The notes: generated by a model from the sequence alone, not told the origin. A DNA stretch of 64,000 bases from Corynebacterium riegelii (GCF_016728505.1 NZ_CP068159.1:124001-188000); one strand, 5' to 3'. Shown: positions 1 through 11,336, counted from the stretch's first letter. Translations and numbers: made by a program.

Positions 1-25
1 CTTTCTTCCTACGCCATGCTTCCAT
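1..25 (-). CDS. Start of a gene cut by the window edge (possible DUF2017-like)
   Basis: Only the first eight codons are visible, reading MEAWRRKK from an ATG at position 25, four bases after the clpS stop codon. In many actinobacteria a DUF2017 protein follows clpS on the same strand, and the basic, Trp-containing start would suit that family. That identification is inference from position. The tight spacing suggests co-transcription with clpS. Confidence 0.35.
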
Positions 26-28
26 GAT

Positions 29-367
29 CTACCCCGCCTGCTGCATGGTTGCCCACAAACCGTGCGTGTGCAGCTTCTTCACGTCGGTTTCTACCTTGTC
101 CTTCTCGCCCGAAGACACCACGGCCTTGCCCTCGGTGTGTACCTGCATCATCAACTCGGTGGCACGCTTGCGGTCATAGCCCAACACGGTTTGGAACACG
201 TAGGCCACGTAACTCATCAAATTCACCGGGTCATCCCAGACGATGCACATCCACGGCAGGTTCTCGCTCGTGGTCACCTCAACCTCAATCGCCTCATCAA
301 GCTCGGGCGAAGCGAGCGGGGAGGATGCACGCACCGACTTCGGGTTCGTCGCATTGGAGTGTGTCAT
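29..367 (-). CDS. clpS: ATP-dependent Clp protease adaptor ClpS
   Basis: ClpS binds the N-domain of the ClpA/ClpC chaperone and delivers substrates, notably N-degron proteins, to ClpP in the cytoplasm. The product from this start is 112 residues, a normal family length. The core [16 protein letters not shown] is followed by the helical stretch [18 protein letters not shown] and ends in HTHGLWATM, all typical of ClpS. The open frame continues upstream to 502, but that extension has no ClpS character, so I chose the Met at 367; a Met at 376 (MKPM) is an alternative. The gene is divergent from pncB. Confidence 0.9.
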   Translation of the reverse strand: MTHSNATNPKSVRASSPLASPELDEAIEVEVTTSENLPWMCIVWDDPVNLMSYVAYVFQTVLGYDRKRATELMMQVHTEGKAVVSSGEKDKVETDVKKLHTHGLWATMQQAG

Positions 368-500
368 GGGTTTCATGGCTCCACAGCGTACCCGAGCGGT
401 CACACAAACAGCGCCGCATGACCACTGCAAGGCCACCGTATGACCACCGCATGACCGCCGTGTGCTCGCTGTGTGCCTGCCGAGGGTAGCCTTGAATACC

Positions 501-1865
501 ATGACCGAACAGACGCCGCAGCGTGTAAGCGATTACCGTAGCTCCACGTGCAATGAATCCACTGCGTTTCTTACAGACATGTATGAGCTGACCATGCTCG
601 ACGCCGCGCTGCAGGACGGCACCGCCTTCCGCCAGTGTGCGTTTGAGGTGTTCACCAGGCGCCTGCCAGCGGAGCGTCGCTACGGAGTGGTCGCTGGCAC
701 CGCGCGTGTGATCGACGCGATCACAAGCTTCCGTTTCACAGAAGAGCAGATCGCCTCTGCACCTTTCCTTTCGGACGAAGCGAAGCAGTACCTGCGCGAT
801 TACACCTTCACCGGCGATATTGATGGCTACCGTGAGGGCGATCTGTACTTCCCCTACTCCCCCATCCTGACGGTGCGCGGCACGTTCGCCGAGTGCGTCA
901 TTTTGGAAACCGTCATCTTGTCCATCTTCAACTCGGACTCTGCTGTTGCGTCTGCTGCTTCGCGCATGGTGTCTGCGGCGGACGGGAAGCCGATTATTGA
1001 GATGGGTTCGCGTCGCACCCACGAATTGGCTGCAGTCAGCGCGGCACGTGCAACCTACATCGCTGGCTTTGACGCAACGTCCAATATGGAGGCCTCCCAC
1101 CGCTATGGCATCCCGGCCTCCGGCACGGCTGCCCACGCGTGGACGCTGCTGCACGTGGATGAAAACGGCCAGCCGGACGAAAAGGCAGCGTTCAAGGCAC
1201 AAATTGACGCCGCCGGTGTGGATACCACGCTGCTTGTAGATACCTTCGACATCACCAAGGGCGTGGAACATGCCCTTGAAGTGGCGGGGACCAACTTGGG
1301 TGCGGTGCGTATTGACTCAGGCGATCTGGGCATCGTGTCACGCCGCGTACGCAAGCAGCTGGATGAGGCAGGCGCGTTTAACACCCGCATCATCGTCTCA
1401 TCTGATCTGGATGAGTTCACCATTGCTGGGCTTCGTAGTGACCCGGTTGATGGCTTTGGCGTTGGCACGTCTGTAGTCACCGGCTCCGGCGCACCGACTG
1501 CTGGCCTGGTGTACAAGTTGGTGGAGGTTGAAGGCCACGCTGTGGCAAAGCGCTCCTCCGGCAAACGCACCTACGGCGGCGCGAAGATTGCGCTGCGTGC
1601 CTACCGTGCGTCTGGCGTTGCTGTCGGCGAGGTGATTCTGCCTTTGGGTTCAGACGTTGAGCGCAAGCCCAACCTGGACTACCAGGAGCTGACGGTGCCA
1701 ATGATTCGCGGCGGCAAGGTTGTAGACGCAGACTTTGATCTGGAATCCGCACGTTCCCTGCACGCCCAGGCTCGTACGACCCTGCCGTGGGAAGGCCTGG
1801 CCCTTTCGCGCGGTGAGGCCGCGATCCCGACCAAGTTTGTCGGTTTCCCGGAGCCGGCCGAGTAA
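501..1865 (+). CDS. pncB: Nicotinate phosphoribosyltransferase
   Basis: This enzyme converts nicotinate and PRPP to nicotinate mononucleotide, the committing step of the Preiss-Handler NAD salvage route. The 454-residue product begins [20 protein letters not shown] and shows family signatures: [13 protein letters not shown] near residue 30, [10 protein letters not shown] near 165, GTAAHAW near 207 and VRIDSGDLG near 270. The ATG at 501 was preferred to the in-frame ATG at 462. TAGCCT at 487-492 sits about 8 bases before the ATG, so transcription may be leaderless. A DinG-like helicase follows after two bases, implying an operon. nadE at 15.0 kb completes the same NAD route. Confidence 0.93.
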   Translation: MTEQTPQRVSDYRSSTCNESTAFLTDMYELTMLDAALQDGTAFRQCAFEVFTRRLPAERRYGVVAGTARVIDAITSFRFTEEQIASAPFLSDEAKQYLRDYTFTGDIDGYREGDLYFPYSPILTVRGTFAECVILETVILSIFNSDSAVASAASRMVSAADGKPIIEMGSRRTHELAAVSAARATYIAGFDATSNMEASHRYGIPASGTAAHAWTLLHVDENGQPDEKAAFKAQIDAAGVDTTLLVDTFDITKGVEHALEVAGTNLGAVRIDSGDLGIVSRRVRKQLDEAGAFNTRIIVSSDLDEFTIAGLRSDPVDGFGVGTSVVTGSGAPTAGLVYKLVEVEGHAVAKRSSGKRTYGGAKIALRAYRASGVAVGEVILPLGSDVERKPNLDYQELTVPMIRGGKVVDADFDLESARSLHAQARTTLPWEGLALSRGEAAIPTKFVGFPEPAE

Positions 1866-1867
1866 GC

Positions 1868-3844
1868 GTGGCTTCAGGCGAGAAGACGAGCGACCAGCCG
1901 CTGAGCCAAACCACCGAGGACCTGCTTGCCGCAGCGGTGGAAGCCATCGGCGGCGCTACACGTGAGGGCCAGCTGGCCATGGCGCAGGCGGTGACCCGTG
2001 CGTTTGATACACAGCGACACCTAGCCGTGCAGGCTGGCACTGGCACCGGTAAGTCCCTGGCGTACCTGGTGCCCGCGTTTTTGCACGCCCAGCGCACCGG
2101 CAGCACCGTGGTGGTGTCCACCGCGACGATTGCGCTGCAGCGCCAGCTGGTGGAGCGTGACCTGCCCCGGCTTGCCGACGCCCTGGAGCCGCTCATGGAG
2201 CGCCGCCCCACCTTTGCCATCCTCAAAGGCCGAAACAACTACGCCTGCCTGCATAAACTCGCCCTTGATAGCGACGCACCGGAAGCACTTATTGAGGAGG
2301 ACAACCTCTCACGCATTGGCAAAGAGGTCAAGCGGGTGGCCGAGTGGGCACAGGAAACCGAGACCGGCGACCGCGATGATTTAAGCCCAGGTGTGAGCGA
2401 TCTTGTGTGGCGCCAGGTGTCTGTCACCTCCGCGGAATGCCTGGGCGCAACCCGCTGCCCGCACGGGGAGTCATGCTTCGCGCAGCTTGCCCGCGAACAA
2501 GCCGGCAAGGTGGACGTGGTGGTGACCAACCACGCGATGCTGGCCATTGATGCTTTGTCTGATGTCAACATCCTTCCCGAGCACTCGGCGGTGGTGATCG
2601 ATGAGGCCCACGAGCTCGACGGGCGTATCACTTCCGTTGCTACCAACGTGATCTCTGGTCGAGCCCTGACCTTAGCGGCGCGTCGCGCCGGCAAGCTCGG
2701 TGCGGACAAAGCTGTCCTCGAGGACGTGGTGGATGACGTCAACGCCGCTTTAGCCATTGAGGAGCCCGGGCGTTGGGAAACCATCACCCCACCGGCCCGC
2801 GCCGCGTTTGAGGGCCTTTCACGCGCCCTGTCGCGCACGCGCATGGCCATCGGGGATGCCCCACCCGGCGAGTCCGAGAATGACCCTGAGAAGTTCGCTG
2901 AGCGAGGCAACCTGAGAAACCACCTTGGGGAGCTCGAGGACGCTGTGGATCGCATCCTGTCCGTGTTTGATGAGGATGACCCCGCCAAGCACCGCGACGT
3001 GGTGTGGCTAACCCGCAACGAGCGCGACGATGATGCTGTGTCGGTCGCGCCGCTGTCAGTGGCTCCTTTGTTGAGCACCTCGCTTTTTAGCGCCACGCCT
3101 GTCGTCCTCACCTCCGCCACCTTGACCGTAGGCGGCAACTTCAACGCCATGGCGGCAGCGTGGGGGCTTCCCGAGGGCTCCTGGGACCACCTGGACGCTG
3201 GTACGCCGTTTAATCCGCGGAAGTCTGGCATCTTGTACACCGCCAAGCACTTGCCAACGCCTGGCCGCGAGGGGCTTTCACCACAGACGTTGGATGAGAT
3301 AGCTGAGCTGATCACCGCAGCCGGTGGGCGCACACTCGCACTGTTTTCCTCCCGCAAGGCCGCTGAGCAAGCCGCTAAAGAAATGCGCAAGCGTTTACCC
3401 TTCGACATTTTCTTGCAAGGCGAGGACACCACCGGCGCATTGGTGGACAAGTTTGCCAAGTCCGAAAACTCGTGCCTGTTTGGCACGTTGACGTTGTGGC
3501 AAGGCGTGGATGTGCCCGGCTCTTCGTGCTCCTTGGTCCTCATTGACCGCATCCCGTTTCCCCGCCCCGACGACCCGCTGCTGCAGGCACGTGCGGCCGC
3601 CGCGGATGCCGCTGGCCGCAGCGGGTTCATGGAGGTTTCCGCCACGCACGCAGCGCTGCTGCTCGCCCAAGGCACAGGCCGGCTGTTGCGTTCCGTGCAT
3701 GACAAGGGCGTTATCGCCGTGCTGGATAATCGCCTGGTGACGAAGCGCTACGGCTCGTTCCTACGCAAGTCGTTGCTGCCCTACTGGGAGACCACAGACC
3801 CGGATGTGGTGCGCGGCGCGTTGCGGCGCCTCGTTGCAAGCTAG
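1868..3844 (+). CDS. dinG: DinG/XPD-like ATP-dependent DNA helicase
   Basis: This is a superfamily 2 helicase expected to unwind DNA 5'-3' during repair or at R-loops and forks. The 658-residue protein has Walker A AGTGTGKS at about residues 56-63 and the DEAH box VIDEAHEL near 245. Between them lie four cysteines (YACLHK, then AECLGATRCPHGESC) placed like the 4Fe-4S ligands of XPD/DinG helicases. Near the C-terminus are the helicase motifs LWQGVDVPG and QGTGRLLR. The start is GTG, two bases after the pncB stop. It is convergent with the next gene, with almost no gap. Confidence 0.9.
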   Translation: MASGEKTSDQPLSQTTEDLLAAAVEAIGGATREGQLAMAQAVTRAFDTQRHLAVQAGTGTGKSLAYLVPAFLHAQRTGSTVVVSTATIALQRQLVERDLPRLADALEPLMERRPTFAILKGRNNYACLHKLALDSDAPEALIEEDNLSRIGKEVKRVAEWAQETETGDRDDLSPGVSDLVWRQVSVTSAECLGATRCPHGESCFAQLAREQAGKVDVVVTNHAMLAIDALSDVNILPEHSAVVIDEAHELDGRITSVATNVISGRALTLAARRAGKLGADKAVLEDVVDDVNAALAIEEPGRWETITPPARAAFEGLSRALSRTRMAIGDAPPGESENDPEKFAERGNLRNHLGELEDAVDRILSVFDEDDPAKHRDVVWLTRNERDDDAVSVAPLSVAPLLSTSLFSATPVVLTSATLTVGGNFNAMAAAWGLPEGSWDHLDAGTPFNPRKSGILYTAKHLPTPGREGLSPQTLDEIAELITAAGGRTLALFSSRKAAEQAAKEMRKRLPFDIFLQGEDTTGALVDKFAKSENSCLFGTLTLWQGVDVPGSSCSLVLIDRIPFPRPDDPLLQARAAAADAAGRSGFMEVSATHAALLLAQGTGRLLRSVHDKGVIAVLDNRLVTKRYGSFLRKSLLPYWETTDPDVVRGALRRLVAS

Positions 3845-3848
3845 CCAG

Positions 3849-4580
3849 CTAGCCAGCCGGCGGCACAGCCACCACCGTGGTGGAACCCGGTGCGACTTCC
3901 GTAAAGCCCGCGTCTTGCACCGGCACCGCGCCCGGCGTGTTGCAGACTCGCGCAAACTCGACGCCGTCCACTTCACGCACGTTGAGCGCGAACCCTTGCT
4001 CGGCCCACGCATGTGCGCTGTTTAGCGGCAGCGCCGCTGCGTAGAGCATGGCGGCGTGCCCCACCTGGGCGGCGGCCTTGCCCAGAGACATGTGCAGGGT
4101 GGAGTTGATGTAGATGGTGGGCACGTTGGCGTCGACAAGCAAAAGCTCCGACTGCTCTACATCGGTGCCCTTGATCTGCAGCTTAGAAATGGCATGGGGC
4201 ACCTCCGCGACGCTGGAGGGCACGAACGCGCGCACCGACCCCACCGTCACGCCAGGTAGCGCCTGTACGTCATCCCAGGCCTTACCGCGGGCGCGGCGGG
4301 CAACTTTCCGGATGCGATGCCCGTACCAGCGCCCAAGGCCTTCCTGCCAAAAGCCCGGCTCACCCGCCCTGGTGTCCAAACAGACGGCAACAGTTGCTTT
4401 CGCCGCGTCCACCAGCACCTGGTTACGCGTTGGCGGATCCACCTTCGGCAGGTGAATCACCAGCTGCATCGCCTGGACGGTCGAAGGATCATCCGGGTCC
4501 TCGGTGCGCTGCCTGTAGTCCGTCCGGGTTTCCGCCAGCAGGCGATGCGCCGCGGCAAACGCCTCACTCGGCTGCGTCAC
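3849..4580 (-). CDS. PTH2-type peptidyl-tRNA hydrolase-like protein
   Basis: The C-terminal half carries the PTH2 signature: LHMSLGKAAAQVGHAAM, with the Lys-x-x-x-Gln-x-x-His pattern of the archaeal/eukaryotic-type peptidyl-tRNA hydrolase, followed by WAEQGFALNVREVDG. The N-terminal about 110 residues (VIHLPKVDPPTRNQVLVDAA, then WYGHRIRKVARRARGKAWDD) are an extension I recognise only as an actinobacterial accessory region. A role in releasing peptides from peptidyl-tRNA is inferred from the family. Its start overlaps the serB stop by 4 bases (ATGA), so the two are probably translationally coupled. Confidence 0.72.
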   Translation of the reverse strand: MTQPSEAFAAAHRLLAETRTDYRQRTEDPDDPSTVQAMQLVIHLPKVDPPTRNQVLVDAAKATVAVCLDTRAGEPGFWQEGLGRWYGHRIRKVARRARGKAWDDVQALPGVTVGSVRAFVPSSVAEVPHAISKLQIKGTDVEQSELLLVDANVPTIYINSTLHMSLGKAAAQVGHAAMLYAAALPLNSAHAWAEQGFALNVREVDGVEFARVCNTPGAVPVQDAGFTEVAPGSTTVVAVPPAG

Positions 4581-5830
4581 AGCTGAGGCGGCTGGGAATC
4601 AACGCCGCTGGCCTCGTTGAAGGTGTCAATTTCTTCACGCGGGATACCCAGCATGTAAAGCACCTCATCCAAGAAGGGGTGGTTAACCGAAGCGTCCGCA
4701 ACTTCCTTGAGCGCTGGCTTCGCATTAAACGCAATGCCAAGGCCCGCGCGCGAAAGCATGTCGATGTCATTGGCACCATCGCCCACGGCGACTGTCTGCG
4801 CCATGGTCAGCCCGGAATCCGCAGCGAAGACCTCAAGGAAATTCGCCTTCGCCTCACGGTCCACAACATCACCGATGACGCGGCCGGTCAGCTTGCCGTC
4901 CACAATCTCCAAGGTGTTGGCCCGAACGTAATCAAGCTCCAGCTCCTCGGCCAGATCCTCCAGCACCTGGATAAAGCCGCCGGAGACCACCGCAGTGCGA
5001 TACCCCATCGAGTTCAACGTGCGAATGGTGGTGCGCGCACCCGGCGTCAGCTGGATCTCTGCAGCAACCTCATCGATCACGGAAGCGTCCAGGCCCGCCA
5101 ACGTCTTCACACGCTCACGCAGCGACTCTTCGAAATCAAGCTCGCCCCGCATCGCACGCTCGGTCACGGCAGCAACCTCTGCTTCACGGCCGGCGTGCGC
5201 CGCGAGCATCTCAATGACCTCGCCGGTGATCAACGTGGAATCACAGTCAAAGCACACAAGACGCTTCGCCCGGCGGTGTAGCCCCGCGTGCTCCATAGCC
5301 AAGTCGATCCCCTGCTTAGCGGACAGCTCCGCCAGAGCCCTGCGGATCTTCTTTCCGTCGCCCGGAGTGTAATCCGGCACCGTAATGCGGAACTCCAGGC
5401 CGGTCAGCGGGTACTGCGCAATGCCGCGGATGACGTTGATGTTGGCGCCGAAAGATGCCAGGGCCGCACCCAAGCGTGAGACGTTCTCCGCCGTTAGCGG
5501 GTTACCCAAGGCAACAACAACGTGGGTGGATTTTTCGCGTGAGCCCTTCGCTACAGCCTCACCAGTTTCGATCGCGACGACCTGGCCAAAGTCAAACAGT
5601 GCACTGCGCAGATCACGCTCAAGGTCCGAAAGCACGTCTGGGTTCATGCCCACAAGGGCTGCAAGGTGGAGGCGTCCACGGAAGTTGGTCTGCTCCACAT
5701 CCAGCAGCTGCACCTCATGGCTGGCGAGTGCCGCGAAGAACTCTGCGGACACGCCCGGCTTGTCCGGACCAGAGGTGCTAATGACGGCCCTTTTCAGACC
5801 TGTCTGTAGGGCAATTTCAAGAGGCTTCAT
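4577..5830 (-). CDS. serB: Phosphoserine phosphatase
   Basis: SerB catalyses the last step of serine synthesis, hydrolysing L-phosphoserine. The 417-residue protein has an N-terminal ACT-type region (about residues 15-170, starting AVISTSGPDKPGVSAEFFA) and a C-terminal HAD phosphatase domain. HAD motif I is CFDCDSTLITGEV, motif II lies in GYRTAVVSGG, and motif IV is VAVGDGANDIDML. This length fits the ACT-fused actinobacterial type. The gene is probably transcribed with the downstream PTH2-like gene. A hairpin upstream separates it from ctaD. Confidence 0.95.
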   Translation of the reverse strand: MKPLEIALQTGLKRAVISTSGPDKPGVSAEFFAALASHEVQLLDVEQTNFRGRLHLAALVGMNPDVLSDLERDLRSALFDFGQVVAIETGEAVAKGSREKSTHVVVALGNPLTAENVSRLGAALASFGANINVIRGIAQYPLTGLEFRITVPDYTPGDGKKIRRALAELSAKQGIDLAMEHAGLHRRAKRLVCFDCDSTLITGEVIEMLAAHAGREAEVAAVTERAMRGELDFEESLRERVKTLAGLDASVIDEVAAEIQLTPGARTTIRTLNSMGYRTAVVSGGFIQVLEDLAEELELDYVRANTLEIVDGKLTGRVIGDVVDREAKANFLEVFAADSGLTMAQTVAVGDGANDIDMLSRAGLGIAFNAKPALKEVADASVNHPFLDEVLYMLGIPREEIDTFNEASGVDSQPPQL

Positions 5831-5846
5831 AGCGCGGACACTAACA

Positions 5847-5884
5847 CAATGAAGCCCCCCATCTGTCGATGAGGGGCTTCATTG
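5847..5884 (-). terminator. Terminator after ctaD
   Basis: A perfect 12-bp inverted repeat (CAATGAAGCCCC at 5847-5858 and GGGGCTTCATTG at 5873-5884) lies between the ctaD stop and the serB start. On the minus strand the stem is followed by only a short T-rich run. It most likely ends the ctaD transcript. Confidence 0.75.
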
Positions 5885-5924
5885 TTGTAATCAGTCAGGT
5901 CGCGCGACGTATAGCGCAGCAGGC

Positions 5925-7679
5925 CTACTTCTCAGCGCCAACCGTGGCAGCTTGGCTTTCGCCCTTCCAGGTAGCCGGCGTGTCAGTGGAGTGGCCGGTG
6001 TGTGCCTCGCGGCGCAGGGTCTCCACCATGTGCGGGTAGTGCAGCTCGAAGGCCGGGCGCTCGGAGCGGATACGCGGCAGGGAGGTGAAGTTGTGGCGCG
6101 GCGGCGGGCAGGAGGTAGCCCACTCAAGGGAGTTGCCGTAGCCCCACGGATCGTCCACAGTGACGATCTCACCGTAGCGCCAGGACTTGAACACGTTCCA
6201 GATGAACGGCAGCATACCGATACCCAGGATCAGGGAGCCGACCGTGGAGATCTGGTTCAGCAGCGTGAAGCCGTCGGTGTCCAGGTAGTCAGCGTAGCGG
6301 CGCGGCATACCCATGTTGCCCAGCCAGTGCTGAACCAGGAAGGTTGCGTTGAAGCCGATGAAGACCAGCCAGAAGGAGATCTTACCCAGGCGCTCATCCA
6401 GCATGCGGCCCGTCATCTTCGGGAACCAGAAGTGGACACCAGCGATGGTGGAGAACACCACGGTACCGAAGAGGGTGTAGTGGAAGTGAGCAACCACGAA
6501 GTAAGAGTCATGCAGCTGGAAGTCCAGCGGCGGGGAAGCCAGCATAATACCGGTCAGACCACCGAAGAGGAAGGTGAACAGGAAGCCCATCGCCCACAGC
6601 ATCGGGGAATCGAACGTGATGCGGCCGTTCCACATGGTGCCAACCCAGTTGAAGAACTTCACACCGGTCGGAACCGAGATCAGGAACGTCATGAACGAGA
6701 AGAACGGCAGCAGAACCGCACCGGTTGCGAACATGTGGTGTGCCCACACAGCCATGGACAGACCCGCAATAGCCAGGGTTGCAAAGACCAGGCCGATGTA
6801 GCCGAAGATCGGCTTACGGGAGAAGACCGGGATGACCTCAGAGATCACACCGAAGAACGGCAACGCCAGGACGTACACCTCAGGGTGGCCGAAGAACCAG
6901 AACAGGTGCTGCCACAGAATCGCACCACCGTTAGCGGTGTCGTAGATGTGGCCGCCCAGCAGACGGTCATACAGAACACCCAGAGCAGCAGCAAGCAGCA
7001 GCGGGAAGATCATCAGAGCGATGATCGAGGTGATGAACACCGTCCAGGTGAAGATCGGCATACGGAACATGGTCATGCCCGGAGCACGCATGGTCAGCAC
7101 CGTGGTCAGCATGTTGATAGCGGAAGCAACGGTACCGATACCGGTTGCACCCACACCAACGATCCACAGGTTCGCGGACACAGACGGCGTGTGCGTTGCG
7201 TCAGCCAGCGGCATGTACATGGTCCAACCGAAGTCAGCAGCACCACCCGGGGTGAGGAAGCCAGCGAGGAACGCGACGATACCCACCTGGGTGATCCAGA
7301 AACCAAAGGAGTTCAGACGCGGGAACGCCACGTCCGGAGCACCAATCTGCAGCGGCAGAACGTAGTTAGCAAAACCCCAAACGATCGGGGTACCGAACGC
7401 CAACAGCATCACTGTGCCGTGCATGGTGAACAGCTGGTTGAACTGCTCATTGGACAGGAACTGCAGGCCCGGGCTAAACAGCTCAAGGCGCAGCAGCAAG
7501 GCCATCAGACCACCGAGGAAGAACCAGATGAAGGACATAATGATGTAGATAATGCCCAGTTCTTTGTGGTCCGTCGTGGTCATCATTTTGTAAAGCTTGG
7601 AACCACGACGGGCGTTACCCGTTGGTTCCGGACGAGTCGGCGGGACATAGTTGTCCAGCCTTGGCGCCACAGCGGTCAT
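5925..7679 (-). CDS. ctaD: Cytochrome c oxidase subunit I (aa3 type)
   Basis: CtaD is the haem a / a3-CuB catalytic subunit of the membrane-bound aa3 terminal oxidase. The 584-residue protein shows about twelve hydrophobic segments. It has the low-spin haem region [14 protein letters not shown], the CuB/cross-linked His-Tyr motif [17 protein letters not shown], the loop MFATGAV, and the His pair [13 protein letters not shown] strong Shine-Dalgarno (AGGAGG) precedes the ATG. As in other corynebacteria the gene stands alone, away from the other oxidase subunit genes. Confidence 0.96.
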   Translation of the reverse strand: MTAVAPRLDNYVPPTRPEPTGNARRGSKLYKMMTTTDHKELGIIYIIMSFIWFFLGGLMALLLRLELFSPGLQFLSNEQFNQLFTMHGTVMLLAFGTPIVWGFANYVLPLQIGAPDVAFPRLNSFGFWITQVGIVAFLAGFLTPGGAADFGWTMYMPLADATHTPSVSANLWIVGVGATGIGTVASAINMLTTVLTMRAPGMTMFRMPIFTWTVFITSIIALMIFPLLLAAALGVLYDRLLGGHIYDTANGGAILWQHLFWFFGHPEVYVLALPFFGVISEVIPVFSRKPIFGYIGLVFATLAIAGLSMAVWAHHMFATGAVLLPFFSFMTFLISVPTGVKFFNWVGTMWNGRITFDSPMLWAMGFLFTFLFGGLTGIMLASPPLDFQLHDSYFVVAHFHYTLFGTVVFSTIAGVHFWFPKMTGRMLDERLGKISFWLVFIGFNATFLVQHWLGNMGMPRRYADYLDTDGFTLLNQISTVGSLILGIGMLPFIWNVFKSWRYGEIVTVDDPWGYGNSLEWATSCPPPRHNFTSLPRIRSERPAFELHYPHMVETLRREAHTGHSTDTPATWKGESQAATVGAEK

Positions 7680-7946
7680 ACGATCCTCCTGACTCGGGCT
7701 TTATGCAAAAAGCCACTTAAGGTACCGAATCATCGTAACGATTAGCACATGAAATTGCCAGCCATCACAGGCAAGCTATGCGGCTGAGTGTAGTCCCTCC
7801 CCGCCCCCAGCGGGCCGAATTGAACGTGACCCCGGCCATACCCCCAGCTCACCTTGAAACGAAAGACGCCGCGCGCAACCCTCCACAGCAATGCTCGGGG
7901 TTCACCCGATTGGGGGTTACACGCGACGTCGATAAGCAAAAGCTCT

Positions 7947-8993
<1,047 letters not shown>

Positions 8994-9121
8994 TCATGCA
9001 GAGCGCACCGCGTTTACAGAGATCAAACCCCCACTATTTGGGCGAAGAGAGATGATCATTAAACTATTAGGCGATCAATATCACCCGCAATATCACCCGT
9101 ATGCGACGGAGGTTTGTTCCC

Positions 9122-9835
9122 ATGTCAGTTGCACGAGAGACGACCGCAGAGCCGCTTCTTTCTGCAGTTCTTGACACACTTGGCGGAGAAATTGTCTCCG
9201 GCGCCAAGTCAGAGGGTGAAACTTTTACGCTCCAAGACATCTCCACCCGATTCGGCATCTCGCGGACGGTTGCGCGTGAAGCGATGCGCGCTTTGGAGCA
9301 GCTTGGGCTCGTTTCTTCTTCACGACGTGTGGGTATCCGCGTCCTTCCAGCCTCCCGCTGGGCAGTCTTCGACCGCTCCGTTATCGCATGGCGCCTAGCC
9401 AGCGACACGCAACGCGCCGGACAGATCACCTCGTTGGATGCAGTCCGCACCGCAGTCGAACCAATCGCCGCCAACTTGGCAGCCGGCAACGCCTCCCCCG
9501 AGCAGGCGGCCCGTCTTCACGAACTGGCCGTGAAACTAGTCGACTTAACCGAAGCCGGCCAGGGTAACTCCGACGAGTTCCTTGCAGCGGACAAGGAGTT
9601 CCACACCCTTTTGCTCCAAGCGTCGGGCAATGAAATGTTTGCCGCCCTGGCTGAGCCGATCATGAACGTGCTCGAAGGCCGTACCCGCTACGGCATCATG
9701 CCGGACGAACCAGAACTAGAAACGATGCGCGTACACGTGGATTTGGCTGAAAGCGTGGCTAAGCGAGATCCCCAAGGCGCCGAAGACGCGTCCCGTCGCC
9801 TGCTGACCGGCGTCAGCGGGTTTATGGAGATCTAA
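9122..9835 (+). CDS. GntR/FadR-family (FCD) transcriptional regulator
   Basis: A 237-residue repressor-type protein. The N-terminal winged helix covers roughly residues 15-75 (LQDISTRFGISRTVAREAMRALEQLGLVS) and the C-terminal FCD ligand domain roughly 95-230, with LDAVRTAVEPIAANLAA and DKEFHTLLLQASGN. A good ribosome site (GGAGG, 9 bases upstream) supports the ATG at 9122. Its position between nrdF and nrdE matches, from memory, gntR1 of C. glutamicum, which represses gluconate catabolism; orthology is inferred. The stop codon lies inside the 8-bp target duplication of the adjacent IS, so the coding sequence is intact. Confidence 0.85.
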   Translation: MSVARETTAEPLLSAVLDTLGGEIVSGAKSEGETFTLQDISTRFGISRTVAREAMRALEQLGLVSSSRRVGIRVLPASRWAVFDRSVIAWRLASDTQRAGQITSLDAVRTAVEPIAANLAAGNASPEQAARLHELAVKLVDLTEAGQGNSDEFLAADKEFHTLLLQASGNEMFAALAEPIMNVLEGRTRYGIMPDEPELETMRVHVDLAESVAKRDPQGAEDASRRLLTGVSGFMEI

Positions 9836-9836
9836 C

Positions 9837-11286
9837 GGCTTAAGGGACATTTCGTGTGGATAAACCGATACGGATTCCCGGGTCAGCCTGGGATAATGCC
9901 GTGATCTTGATTTTGAATCGGTTCCAACAGCCCAATCGGTGAAATCAACACCGGATAGTCCTAGGTCTGTGATAGGGGGACTGCGGCTGGTGCGGTAAGG
10001 CCAATTCCTATGGCTAATAGGAATCGGCCGTCGTGTGACGTGTGCGGCCACGGACTGGTTAAGAACGGCAAAACCGCGGCAGGAACCCAACGCTGGCTAT
10101 GTCCTGCGTGCAACGCTTCATCGATTAACACCCGGGCGCACACCAGCGAGATTCGACACTTCAAAATCTTTATCGACTGGATCCTTTCCGGGGAATCCGC
10201 AGACCACTTAGCCAAACGCCTTGGGGTGAGCAGACGGACTTTGACCCGGTGGTTCAAACTGCTGTGGTTTATCACCGTGCCCACGACTACAGACCCCTAC
10301 CGTGTCTATGACCAAGTCTTTATCGACGGCACCTACTTTCACAAGAAATGCCTGCTGGTAGCCTGCACCGACACACACGTCATCGCCTGGCATTGGTGCC
10401 TGCGTGAAAGCTCGTATGAGTACCTAAAACTATTCGACAAAATCGCCCAACCACTCATCGTCACCACCGACGGGTCAGGCGGAGCACTTAAGGCACTGCG
10501 CATTAAATGGCCAGGCGTAGCCATCCAGCGCTGCTTAGTCCACGTCCAGCGCAACACGTTTGCCGACATCAGCCGCAACCCGATTCACCCCGCTCATAAA
10601 GCAATCCGCAAACTCGGCTACATGCTCGTCCAGATAGACAGCCTTGAAGATGCTGCACGCTTTACTGCTGCAGTCCACCACACCCGCATCACCTTTGCCG
10701 ATTGGCTTAAACAACGCACCTACCGCAGTGCTATACCTGCAGGCCAAGTACCAAAATGGGTCAGCCCCAACCAGAAATGGTGGTACACCCACCGCAATGC
10801 ACGCCGGGCATTAAAACGCTTAGAAAAACTCATTCATGACAGACACCTATTTACCTTCCTTACCCCGCCTGAAGGCGTTGTCATGCAGGACTTAAAAGCC
10901 ACCACAAACCTGTTGGAAGGCGGCATCAACAAACAGCTCAAAGACCTAGCAGGAAACCATCGCGGCATGTTCGATGAGCATCAGCGCATCACCATGGACT
11001 GGTGGCTCTACGTCCATACCGAAGACCCGGTAGCGCCACTGGAGTTAGCTAAGCAACAAGACTTCGGACGCCAAGGAGAAAAAGCAGCACGCACCGCCTG
11101 GGCGAAAGAACAACTCAAACGACGCGGCCACCCAGACGGGCGACCAGCCACATATGACACCCACATCGACAACGAATGGAACCCCAGCTTAGGCATAAGA
11201 AAAGGCTGGGCAGGACGCCCCTAAATCCACACGAAATGTCCCTTAGTACGACACGCCGCAAATCCACACGAAATGTCCCTTAACCC
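9837..11286 (+). mobile_element. IS256/IS1249-type insertion sequence, copy 1
   Basis: A 1450-bp element with terminal inverted repeats of about 25 bp. The left end starts GGCTTAAGGGACATTTCG; the right end reads CGAAATGTCCCTTAACCC, differing at the third base from the tip. It is flanked by an 8-bp direct repeat GATCTAAC (9829-9836 and 11287-11294), matching the duplication length of IS256-type elements. It carries one transposase gene. The right end holds a second internal copy of the repeat. It inserted just behind the GntR-type gene, between that gene and the nrdE terminator. Confidence 0.93.
10010..11224 (+). CDS. IS1249-like transposase (IS256 superfamily), copy 1
   Basis: A 404-residue transposase. 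An N-terminal zinc ribbon (CDVCGHGLVKNG, then WLCPAC, residues about 8-35) is followed by a helix-turn-helix region (HLAKRLGVSRRTLTRWFK) and a DDE/MULE-type catalytic domain. That domain has FIDGTYFHKKCLL, IVTTDGSGGALKALR and a likely catalytic Glu in NLLEGGINKQLKDL. Family assignment rests on this architecture and the 8-bp target duplication. The stop codon overlaps the inner copy of the right-end repeat. Confidence 0.9.
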   Translation: MANRNRPSCDVCGHGLVKNGKTAAGTQRWLCPACNASSINTRAHTSEIRHFKIFIDWILSGESADHLAKRLGVSRRTLTRWFKLLWFITVPTTTDPYRVYDQVFIDGTYFHKKCLLVACTDTHVIAWHWCLRESSYEYLKLFDKIAQPLIVTTDGSGGALKALRIKWPGVAIQRCLVHVQRNTFADISRNPIHPAHKAIRKLGYMLVQIDSLEDAARFTAAVHHTRITFADWLKQRTYRSAIPAGQVPKWVSPNQKWWYTHRNARRALKRLEKLIHDRHLFTFLTPPEGVVMQDLKATTNLLEGGINKQLKDLAGNHRGMFDEHQRITMDWWLYVHTEDPVAPLELAKQQDFGRQGEKAARTAWAKEQLKRRGHPDGRPATYDTHIDNEWNPSLGIRKGWAGRP

Positions 11287-11300
11287 GATCTAACCACGTT

Positions 11301-11336
11301 AAAAAAGGGGCCTGCGGAAAAACCGCAGGCCCCTTT
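11301..11336 (-). terminator. Terminator after nrdE
   Basis: The stem AAAGGGGCCTGCGG / CCGCAGGCCCCTTT closes on a 5-base loop and is followed on the minus strand by a T run. It ends the nrdHIE transcript. Confidence 0.9.

Noticed and set aside
2239..3705. 488-codon open frame antisense to the DinG-like helicase
   Set aside because: It is a Ser/Arg-rich shadow of a strongly supported helicase gene.
5952..7745. 597-codon open frame antisense to ctaD
   Set aside because: It is the mirror of a well-conserved oxidase gene, is rich in His/Gln/Arg, and shows no domain or ribosome site.
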